In this document: positions 1-5,318 of the stretch, piece after piece
How the letters are laid out: the number at the start of each line of letters is the position of its first letter
Numbering within the stretch: position 1 is the first letter of the stretch
Origin: Treponema sp.
GTDB taxonomy: Bacteria; Spirochaetota; Spirochaetia; Treponematales; Treponemataceae
Assembly: GCA_017963165.1 (NCBI GenBank)
Contig: JAGCTZ010000104.1
Coordinates: 1-8,238 of the forward strand
DNA: 8,238 nucleotides
Direction of reading: 5' to 3'
Position numbers and translations under genes: made by a program
Notes under the pieces: generated by a model
Databases searched by the model: none
Told to the model about the DNA's origin: nothing
Seen by the model: only the letters and a program-made list of their open reading frames with translations

Positions 1-366
1 CGGGCAGAGGCTCAGGGATATTTACCTGCAAAGGGCAGCATTATAAAAGGCGGCTGCGACATAACTGTCGGGGCAGGGGCGTTCCTGCGCATTCCGTTCC
101 TTTTAGGAAATGCAACTGCAGCCTTCCAGCCGGAGCTTTTGTACGGAGTTGTATTGCACAGCCTTAATGCTGATGACGAAGCTGTAGGAAGCCTTTACAC
201 CGACCAGATAATCTGCCTGAGTGCAGGACTACGCCTTAGTATGCCGAAGCTTGAAAAGCTTGAAATAGAGCTTGCACCACAGTGTACGGTAATCACAGAA
301 AGTACGGACGTAATCTGGCAGCCGGGCGTAAGGCTTGGAGCCGTCTGGCATTTTGAAACAAAATAA
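1..366 (+). CDS. C-terminal part of a probable outer-membrane beta-strand protein (5' end outside window)
   Basis: The frame is open from the first base and ends at a TAA at 364-366, so about 121 residues of the C-terminus of a longer gene are visible. The visible part shows alternating polar and hydrophobic stretches separated by short turns (for example LSAGLRLSMP, LEKLEIELAPQ, WQPGVRLGAVWHFETK). This pattern, with an aromatic residue near the C-terminus, is typical of outer-membrane beta-barrel or surface proteins. I do not recognise a named family, and the signal peptide would lie outside the window. The next gene starts 21 bases downstream on the same strand, so the two may be co-transcribed, which would fit two envelope proteins made together. 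A TTG at 139 could be read as a start, but the coding frame clearly continues upstream of it. The coding call is firm; the barrel assignment is inference. Confidence 0.7.
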   Translation, partial: RAEAQGYLPAKGSIIKGGCDITVGAGAFLRIPFLLGNATAAFQPELLYGVVLHSLNADDEAVGSLYTDQIICLSAGLRLSMPKLEKLEIELAPQCTVITESTDVIWQPGVRLGAVWHFETK

Positions 367-387
367 AAACGGAAGGGAGAAAAGTAT

Positions 388-2340
388 ATGAAAAAAGGGT
401 TAATTATATTTGCGACAGCTTGTGCCATCATTACAAGTATTATATTTGCTTCGTGCAGTAATATGCTGGAAGATTTACGAAATGCCGGAAAGAAGATTAC
501 ACTGGTGAGTGGTTACAAAGGGGAAACCATAGAATTTGGAAGCTGGCCGCAGTCCGAAGCTGAAAATATAACAGCCAGTAATCTTACCGCTACAGGTAAA
601 AAGTATGATGGGGAAAATGAAGAGTATAAGGATGCTGAAAATAATTACTATGTAAAGGTCGGAGATAAGTATTACAAAGTTGAACCAATAACCTGGCGTG
701 TTATTGCATATTATTCCGATGGAAGTAAACTGCTTTTAGCCGATAAGATTTATTCAAGAATTCCTTATTACGGAACAACATCAAATCGTGATTTAAGTGG
801 AACAACGATTTACCCAAACAACTACAAATATTCAAACATACGTGCTTATTTAAATAGTACAAAAAATCAGTTTGTGACAGATAGCAATACAACTACATCT
901 GATGATGATTGGGCAGGCAAAGGCTTTTTAACTTCTGCCTTTACTGGTGACGAGCTTGCAAAAATTAAGACAACAGCAGTTGATAACAGTGCAGCTTCAA
1001 CAGGTTATGATTTAAATGAATATGCTTGTGAAAATACAGAAGATAAAGTGCATTTGTTAAGCTATAAGGAAGCAACAAATCCACTGTATGGTTTGAGTAA
1101 AAATGCAGACAGAATTATGCAGGCAACTGATTACGCTAGAGCAAACGGTGCCGGTGGGGACTGGTGGCTGCGTTCTCCTAGCTATCGTGATAGTGACAGC
1201 GCGCGCTACATCCTCTACGATGGCGACGACTACTACTACTACTATGTTAACGACTGGTATGTGGGGGTTGTGCCGGCTTTGACTGTTAATAATTTATACA
1301 CCGTAACGTTTGATACCGATGGCGGAAGTGCTATTCCAAAGCAAACTGTAAGTAAAGGCGAAAAAGTAGTAAAGCCAACTGTTCCGATAAAAACTGATGA
1401 TGAAGACAATTTGTATGAATTCCTGGGCTGGTACAACGGGAAAACAAAATATGATTTTGATGCAACCGTTGGTACAGACATAACGCTTAAGGCAAAATGG
1501 AATAAAATTAAACTAGAGAGTGGTTACACTGTAGAAGAAAAATATTCTTTTGGAAGCTGGCCACAGTCTAAAGTTACAGATATAACAGGTATTACTTTTA
1601 TCGATTCTGACAGAAACAGAACTTATGATGGAAAATATAAAGAATATTTAGGTAGTGACAACCTGTACTATGTAAAGGTCGGTGAAACGTATTACAAAGT
1701 TGAACCAATACAATGGCGTGTTATTGCAACTTATTCCGATGGAAGTAAACTGCTTTTAGCCGATAAGATTTATTCAAGAATTCCTTATTACGGAACAACA
1801 TCAAATCGAGATTTAAGTGAAACAACGATTTACCCAAACAACTACAAATATTCAAACATACGTGCTTATTTAAATAGTACAAAAAATCAGTTTGAAACAG
1901 ACGGTGGGACACCAACAAGCTATGATGTAGACTGGACAAATGCAGGATTTTTAAGCGCTGCTTTTACAACTACCGAGCTTGAAAAAATTAAGACAACAGC
2001 AGTTGATAACAGTGCAGCTTCAACAGGTTATGATTCAAATGAATATGCTTGTGAAAATACAGAAGATAAAGTGTATTTGTTAAGCTATAAGGAAGCAACA
2101 AATCCACGGTATGGTTTGGGTAATAATGAATACAGAATTATGCAAACAACTGATTACGCTATAGCAAACGGTGCATATCAGAGTATAACGGAAGGTGCCG
2201 GTGGTTTCTGGTGGCTGCGCTCTCCTTACTATTATAATAGTTACAAAGCGCGCCACATCCTCCACGATGGCGACTACACCAAATACGATGTTTACGTCGA
2301 TGATGTGGGGGTTGTGCCGGCTTTGACTGTTACGGAGTAA
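388..2340 (+). CDS. Surface lipoprotein with two DUF6273-like domains and an InlB/Flg_new-type repeat
   Basis: A 650-residue protein preceded by a clear ribosome binding site (GGAAGGGAG, 371-379) 8 bases before the ATG. Residues 1-22 form a lipoprotein signal peptide: two lysines, a hydrophobic core, then FASC with Cys23 as the probable lipidated residue, a relaxed lipobox of the spirochaete kind. Residues 40-300 and 377-648 are two copies of a domain with the order FGSWPQS, YYKVEPIxWRVIA, LLLADKIYS, IRAYLN, IKTTAVDNS, DKVxLLSYKEATN, WWLRSP and VGVVPALTV. I match these from memory to DUF6273, whose function is unknown. Residues about 304-373 are one InlB/Flg_new-type repeat (YTVTFDTDGG start, FLGWY centre, LKAKWNK end), a module common in secreted and surface proteins. 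The protein probably sits on the cell surface. The end of each DUF6273 copy (WWLRSP to VGVVPAL) is strongly diversified while most of the rest is nearly identical. Binding or adhesion is plausible but not shown. Confidence 0.93.
   Translation: MKKGLIIFATACAIITSIIFASCSNMLEDLRNAGKKITLVSGYKGETIEFGSWPQSEAENITASNLTATGKKYDGENEEYKDAENNYYVKVGDKYYKVEPITWRVIAYYSDGSKLLLADKIYSRIPYYGTTSNRDLSGTTIYPNNYKYSNIRAYLNSTKNQFVTDSNTTTSDDDWAGKGFLTSAFTGDELAKIKTTAVDNSAASTGYDLNEYACENTEDKVHLLSYKEATNPLYGLSKNADRIMQATDYARANGAGGDWWLRSPSYRDSDSARYILYDGDDYYYYYVNDWYVGVVPALTVNNLYTVTFDTDGGSAIPKQTVSKGEKVVKPTVPIKTDDEDNLYEFLGWYNGKTKYDFDATVGTDITLKAKWNKIKLESGYTVEEKYSFGSWPQSKVTDITGITFIDSDRNRTYDGKYKEYLGSDNLYYVKVGETYYKVEPIQWRVIATYSDGSKLLLADKIYSRIPYYGTTSNRDLSETTIYPNNYKYSNIRAYLNSTKNQFETDGGTPTSYDVDWTNAGFLSAAFTTTELEKIKTTAVDNSAASTGYDSNEYACENTEDKVYLLSYKEATNPRYGLGNNEYRIMQTTDYAIANGAYQSITEGAGGFWWLRSPYYYNSYKARHILHDGDYTKYDVYVDDVGVVPALTVTE
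505..1287 (+). repeat. Domain repeat copy 1 (DUF6273-like, residues 40-300)
   Basis: First copy of an internal duplication of about 1.02 kb period within the lipoprotein gene. Its core is nearly identical in DNA to copy 2: 711-874 matches 1731-1894 over 164 bases with only two differences (at 789 and 800), and 961-1095 matches 1984-2118 over 135 bases with three. Divergence is concentrated in the start of the domain, in a stretch around 875-960, and in the segment 1180-1260. Such patchy identity suggests recent duplication or ongoing gene conversion rather than old paralogy. Confidence 0.9.
1147..1288 (+). other. Candidate DGR-type variable repeat 1 (VR1)
   Basis: This segment runs from the GAGG motif through WWLRSP, a diversified stretch at 1180-1260 and a 30-base tail at 1259-1288 that is identical to the tail of VR2. 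In the diversified stretch 25 of 27 codons end in C or T, with many TAC, GAC, AGC and AAC codons, unlike the A/T-ending codons of the rest of the gene. It encodes a run of five tyrosines. The pattern is what adenine-directed mutagenesis of a template rich in AAC/AAT codons would leave. This copy sits in the middle of the protein, whereas most DGR variable repeats lie at the C-terminus. The assignment is inference, since no template repeat or reverse transcriptase is in the window. Confidence 0.5.
1516..2331 (+). repeat. Domain repeat copy 2 (DUF6273-like, residues 377-648)
   Basis: Second copy of the internal duplication, following the InlB-type linker and running almost to the stop codon. 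Compared with copy 1 it has a seven-residue insertion just before the GAGG motif (AYQSITE, around 2173-2193). Its diversified C-terminal segment differs from copy 1 at 14 of 26 aligned codons, with one codon missing. The near-identical cores could pair in homologous recombination, which would delete or add a domain-plus-linker unit. Confidence 0.9.
2194..2332 (+). other. Candidate DGR-type variable repeat 2 (VR2)
   Basis: Counterpart of VR1 at the extreme C-terminus of the lipoprotein, the usual position for a DGR variable repeat. It has the same WWLRSP entry, a diversified stretch at 2227-2304 in which 23 of 26 codons end in C or T, and the shared 30-base tail at 2303-2332, which could act as the initiation-of-mutagenic-homing site. 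Aligned codon by codon with VR1 (one codon gap), I count 21 base differences, 18 of them at codon positions 1 or 2. A GC-rich hairpin begins 22 bases after the tail, and a hairpin just downstream of the variable repeat is a known feature of some DGR targets. Confidence 0.5.
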
Positions 2341-2354
2341 CTGTCTATCTATCC

Positions 2355-2367
2355 GCGGCATGGCCGC
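2355..2367 (+). terminator. GC-rich hairpin after the lipoprotein gene, possible terminator
   Basis: GCGGC (2355-2359) and GCCGC (2363-2367) form a perfect 5-bp stem with a 3-base loop, starting 14 bases after the stop codon. The following TTAAAATCTTT is T-rich but is not an unbroken T tract, so this is at best a weak intrinsic terminator. An alternative is a target-site hairpin for mutagenic homing, if the preceding segment is a real DGR variable repeat. Confidence 0.4.
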
Positions 2368-2375
2368 TTAAAATC

Positions 2376-2440
2376 TTTATAAATCATTACGGCCGGCCGC
2401 TATGCGGACGGTGCCCTTTGGGCAAGTAATGATTTATAAA
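2376..2440. repeat. Cloverleaf-like inverted repeat element
   Basis: A perfect 15-bp inverted repeat (2376-2390 with 2426-2440) encloses 35 bases that fold into two further perfect hairpins: CCGC/GCGG at 2397-2407 with a 3-base loop, and TGCCC/GGGCA at 2412-2424 with a TTT loop. The loop region also contains the palindrome GGCCGGCC (2391-2398). The outer arms are A+T-rich and the inner hairpins are G+C-rich. It lies between two converging genes. It could be a dispersed intergenic repeat or MITE-like element, or a bidirectional transcription stop. I see no unbroken T tract on either strand and no flanking target-site duplication that I can identify. Confidence 0.7.
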
Positions 2441-2452
2441 AAAGGTGTTCAA

Positions 2453-2587
2453 ATGGCAACTAATAATCCCCATTTTTGTGGTAGTTTAATCGGCAATTTT
2501 GTGGTCAATTTCAACCACTGTCCCCACCGTACAAGCTTTTCTGCCAGCGATGTGAAGCCAAGAAGTTTTTCGGAATTAATTATATAA
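2453..2587 (+). CDS. Doubtful small ORF (44 codons), unknown function
   Basis: An ATG at 2453 is preceded by AAGGTG (2442-2447) with 5-base spacing, a possible ribosome binding site. The reading frame gives a short protein of mixed composition with His and Cys residues (HFCGS, NHCPHRTSF) and no membrane segment or signal peptide. It ends 8 bases inside the 3' end of the convergent HD-domain gene. The frame stays open back to 2402 through the inverted repeat, but that part looks structural rather than coding. I do not recognise it. It may be a real small protein, a degraded gene remnant or chance. Confidence 0.2.
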   Translation: MATNNPHFCGSLIGNFVVNFNHCPHRTSFSASDVKPRSFSELII

Positions 2588-3746
2588 GTTTAACACACCC
2601 ATATTTTGTGTCTTTGTAGGCTAGAAAATCATTTATAATTTTACGTGCAAAAGGGGAAATTTTCGAAAGCCGCACTGTCTGTGTGCCCGATACTACCAGC
2701 GGGTCAATGTATCTTTGTTTTACATTCAATGAAATAGAAAAATATTCATCTTCGGGCAGCGCGCAATCTGTATGTTCAATTGCTGTCATGGTGCGGAAGG
2801 TTTTGTAAAGGCGGGCGAGCTTTGATAGCGGCCCTTCGACAGGCTCAGGGACCGCAAGGAACAAATGGGGTCCCTGAGGCTCTCGAAGGGCCGCCACATG
2901 TTCCAGTTTATCCATAATCTCCCGTTCGCTTTTTTCCATAAAATCATCTTCGTGCAGCACGCCTTGTTCAACGGCCAGGTTCATAATCTGTCCAAGCATG
3001 TGAAGAGTGAGCTTGTTTTCATTAAGCTGCAGAATGTGGCCAATCATACAAAAACGACGGCAATAGTCTTCTGCAATTTCTAGAGTGTTAAATCCAATTT
3101 CGTCCAGGCCATCTTCATTTTTCAGAACAGTAATGTCATTGTAGGCTCGTTCAATGGAAGGCAGATCCCAGGTTCCGTCTAGTGCCATGCCGGAAGGAAA
3201 CATATATTCAAGGCGGTCGGCGCTAAGCTGGGGAATTTCGTTGTCGGCAACAGGGTAGATATGATAGTCGCAGATATCATTTACTGTAAGTCCATCCTGG
3301 GCCAACAGCTGACACAACGCAGTATCATTTTTTAAAAGCCGTTCATTGTCAGATTCTGTTGCTGTTTGTGTGAGAGCATCACCTTTCCTGAAATCAGAAA
3401 CGTGTGAAAAAACAGGGGTGGAAGCATCGTGAAAAAGGCCAGCGAGCGTTTGCTTTTTGTCGTGTGTAAAATGCCAGATAATCAGGGCAACTCCCACAGA
3501 ATGATCAAGCCGCGAATAATAAAAACGGTTTTTGTAAAGCTTTGTCCAGTCTGTTCCGCATAACAAGCCTACGCCTTTTAGTCGCGCAAGAATTGGCAGG
3601 GCTATATACTTGTCCAAAAAGTCAGGATAATCGGGACTAAGGATTTTGTGATATTTTTTGATGTCGTAAAACTCGGCCGGATTTTCAGGCCATTTGTTCA
3701 ACGACATCATTGTGTTCCAGTCAAACTGCGAAAAATAATTTTCCAT
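2580..3746 (-). CDS. HD-domain phosphohydrolase (dNTPase/SAMHD1-like)
   Basis: A 388-residue cytosolic protein with the metal-binding signature of the HD superfamily: His82 (RLDHS), His106-Asp107 (LFHDAS, followed by TPVFSH), and Asp177 (SADRLEY). The order H...HD...D and the PVFSH context resemble the dGTPase/SAMHD1 branch, so hydrolysis of a nucleotide or other phosphoester is likely, but the substrate cannot be read from the sequence. The start lies 11 bases after the mscS stop. No good ribosome binding site precedes it, so translation probably depends on coupling with mscS. A second possible start is the Met pair at residues 13-14. The gene is the last of the probable PAS-GGDEF, nth, mscS, HD operon. 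Residues 285-307 are encoded by a palindromic repeat inserted in frame, well after the catalytic core. The stop is TAA, with no clear intrinsic terminator after it. Confidence 0.85.
   Translation of the reverse strand: MENYFSQFDWNTMMSLNKWPENPAEFYDIKKYHKILSPDYPDFLDKYIALPILARLKGVGLLCGTDWTKLYKNRFYYSRLDHSVGVALIIWHFTHDKKQTLAGLFHDASTPVFSHVSDFRKGDALTQTATESDNERLLKNDTALCQLLAQDGLTVNDICDYHIYPVADNEIPQLSADRLEYMFPSGMALDGTWDLPSIERAYNDITVLKNEDGLDEIGFNTLEIAEDYCRRFCMIGHILQLNENKLTLHMLGQIMNLAVEQGVLHEDDFMEKSEREIMDKLEHVAALREPQGPHLFLAVPEPVEGPLSKLARLYKTFRTMTAIEHTDCALPEDEYFSISLNVKQRYIDPLVVSGTQTVRLSKISPFARKIINDFLAYKDTKYGCVKLI
2828..2894. repeat. Palindromic repeat element inserted in frame within the HD gene
   Basis: Arms 2828-2853 and 2869-2894 are 26 bases each and pair at 24 positions around a 15-base loop. 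The arm core CCCTTCGACAGGCTCAGGG encodes PEPVEG in the HD gene frame (minus strand) and LSLSKG in another minus-strand frame. These are tell-tale peptides of a palindromic repeat that I remember as widespread in bacterial genomes. Its G+C content stands out from the host gene, whose frame is kept through it. Confidence 0.85.
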
Positions 3747-3757
3747 GTTAATTTCAA

Positions 3758-4633
3758 CTAACTGTTTTCTACCATTGCAACATCAAGCCTGTTGAATGGA
3801 GTTTGTAATCCAATTTCGGCTTTTTCTTTCATGATTGCAATATGAAGATCGCTCTTTGTCTGCAAAAAGTCTTTAGGATCAAACCAGACTGCTACAGTTA
3901 TATCAATTCCGGAATCGCAGAACTGATTTACCCATACGGCAGGAGCTGGGTCTTTTAAAACTGTTTCACAATCATTTGCTGCTTTGAGGTAAGTCTTAAG
4001 TGCAAGCTCAAGGTCATCGCCATAAGCAACAGGACAGGTTACTGTAAGACGTCTTTTTGCATGGAATGACTTATTCATAAGATTTGTGTTGATGATTGTA
4101 GAGTTTGGAATACGAACCATTTCGTTATCAAGTGTATGAACTGTAACAGAAATAAGATTTATAGAATCAACAACACCTGTAATTCCATCAACAATAATTG
4201 TATCACCAATTTTAATTGCACCTTCTGTAAGAACAAAAAGTCCGCTTATAAGATTGCTTACGCTTGTTTGGGCAGCAAAACCAATTGCAACTCCGGCAAT
4301 TCCTGCAGCGCCCCATATTGCGCCAAGCTTTACACCAAACAGACTTAATACATACATAACTACTACGACGTAGAAAATGTAGTGAAGGAATTTTATAAGA
4401 ATAAGCGAACGTGCTTTTGGAAGTTTTCGCTCCGGTACTTTTTTAATGCCACGAACAATCAGTCTAAAGATAATCCAAAAAACAAAGATTATTATGAGAG
4501 CGCCTATAACTTTAAAAAGATTTTCCCAGGTGAGGAAGCTTTTTATCCAGTTCATAAAAGAAGAGGTTTGTTCCATAAGGGAGTTACCGGCACTTTTAAG
4601 CCCATCAGTTACATCGTGAAGAGTATCATCCAT
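3758..4633 (-). CDS. mscS: Small-conductance mechanosensitive channel (MscS family)
   Basis: A 291-residue inner-membrane protein, close to the 286 residues of E. coli MscS. An amphipathic N-terminus is followed by membrane segments at about residues 40-60 and 82-100 and the pore helix at about 103-132. The pore helix has the Gly/Ala-rich packing of the family (WGAAGIAGVAIGFAAQTSVSN). The cytoplasmic beta domain follows with the typical IGDTIIVDG and VRIPNSTIINTNLMNKS. The channel opens under membrane tension and releases solutes on osmotic downshift. I chose the ATG at 4633 rather than one 24 bases upstream because AAGGAG lies 7 bases before it. The gene overlaps the end of nth by 8 bases and is followed after 11 bases by the HD gene. 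Nothing essential appears to be missing. Confidence 0.95.
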   Translation of the reverse strand: MDDTLHDVTDGLKSAGNSLMEQTSSFMNWIKSFLTWENLFKVIGALIIIFVFWIIFRLIVRGIKKVPERKLPKARSLILIKFLHYIFYVVVVMYVLSLFGVKLGAIWGAAGIAGVAIGFAAQTSVSNLISGLFVLTEGAIKIGDTIIVDGITGVVDSINLISVTVHTLDNEMVRIPNSTIINTNLMNKSFHAKRRLTVTCPVAYGDDLELALKTYLKAANDCETVLKDPAPAVWVNQFCDSGIDITVAVWFDPKDFLQTKSDLHIAIMKEKAEIGLQTPFNRLDVAMVENS

Positions 4634-5303
4634 TTTTATTCTCCTTACAAATATCATTTATTATACATGTATTACACTTTGGATTTCTAGCCGTACAGAC
4701 ATATCTTCCGTGGAGCAAAAGCCAGTGATGAGCATTGCCAAGATATTCTGAAGGGATTCTTTGTAAAAGCGATTCTTCAACCTGTTCCGGAGTTGTTCCG
4801 CTTGCAAGCCCAATTTTAGGACAGATTCTAAGCAGGTGAGTATCTACAGGCATAGTCGGTTTTTTGAAAATAACATTTAAAACAACGTTTGCGGTTTTGC
4901 GGCCTACACCTCTTAAAGTCATAAGTTTATCACGGTCATCTGGAACCTGGCTGTTAAAATCTTTTATAAGCTGTTCCGAAAGTTTAATGATATTTGCGGC
5001 TTTGTTTTTATAAAGTCCTATTGATTTGATATAAGGAATAAGTCCGTCAACTCCAAGTGCAAGCATTTTTTGTGGAGTATCTGCAACTTTAAAAAGAGGC
5101 TTTGTTGCAAGGTTTACACTTTTATCTGTGGCCTGTGCCGAAAGAACAACAGCCACAAGCAGCGTATATGGATTCACATATTCAAGCTCAGATTTGGGAT
5201 TGGGGTTCTGCGCTTTGAGTCGTTCCATTATTTTTATTATCTGATTTTTTGACAGCAGTTTGGTTTGATTCTGCTTTATACCCTGTTTTATATTCTGCTC
5301 CAT
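4626..5303 (-). CDS. nth: Endonuclease III, DNA glycosylase/AP lyase
   Basis: A 225-residue base-excision repair enzyme that removes oxidised pyrimidines and cleaves at the abasic site. The helix-hairpin-helix is LRGVGRKTANVV (residues 130-141) with catalytic Lys136. The catalytic Asp154 is in PVDTHLLRI, at the same 18-residue distance from the lysine as Lys120 and Asp138 of E. coli. Cys203, 210, 213 and 219 form the C-x6-C-x2-C-x5-C pattern of the [4Fe-4S] cluster. The LLVAVVLSAQATD motif at 48-60 is also typical. The protein is about 14 residues longer than E. coli Nth (211), mainly in a polar N-terminal extension. The start is supported by CGGAG 9 bases before the ATG. The gene follows the GGDEF gene after 15 bases and overlaps mscS by 8. 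Confidence 0.97.
   Translation of the reverse strand: MEQNIKQGIKQNQTKLLSKNQIIKIMERLKAQNPNPKSELEYVNPYTLLVAVVLSAQATDKSVNLATKPLFKVADTPQKMLALGVDGLIPYIKSIGLYKNKAANIIKLSEQLIKDFNSQVPDDRDKLMTLRGVGRKTANVVLNVIFKKPTMPVDTHLLRICPKIGLASGTTPEQVEESLLQRIPSEYLGNAHHWLLLHGRYVCTARNPKCNTCIINDICKENKNG
4641..4646 (-). promoter_or_regulatory. mscS ribosome binding site inside the nth 3' end
   Basis: AAGGAG on the minus strand overlaps the last Lys-Glu codons of nth and lies 7 bases before the ATG at 4633. It decides the mscS start, and it implies that ribosomes finishing nth reach the mscS start directly, so the two are probably translationally coupled. Confidence 0.85.
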
Positions 5304-5318
5304 CTGGAATTCTCCGGT

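Noticed and set aside
1228..1245. TAC run as a slippage-prone microsatellite causing phase variation
   Set aside because: There are only four TAC units plus a TAT. A change by whole codons would not shift the frame, and the surrounding differences need another explanation.
2341..2579. DGR template repeat or accessory gene downstream of the lipoprotein
   Set aside because: Nothing here matches the variable segments or their 30-base tail, and the small ORF does not look like an avd-type helical protein.
2865..3083. Plus-strand ORF of 72 codons across the palindromic repeat
   Set aside because: It is the shadow of the HD gene on the opposite strand; the HD gene has catalytic motifs and the shadow has none.
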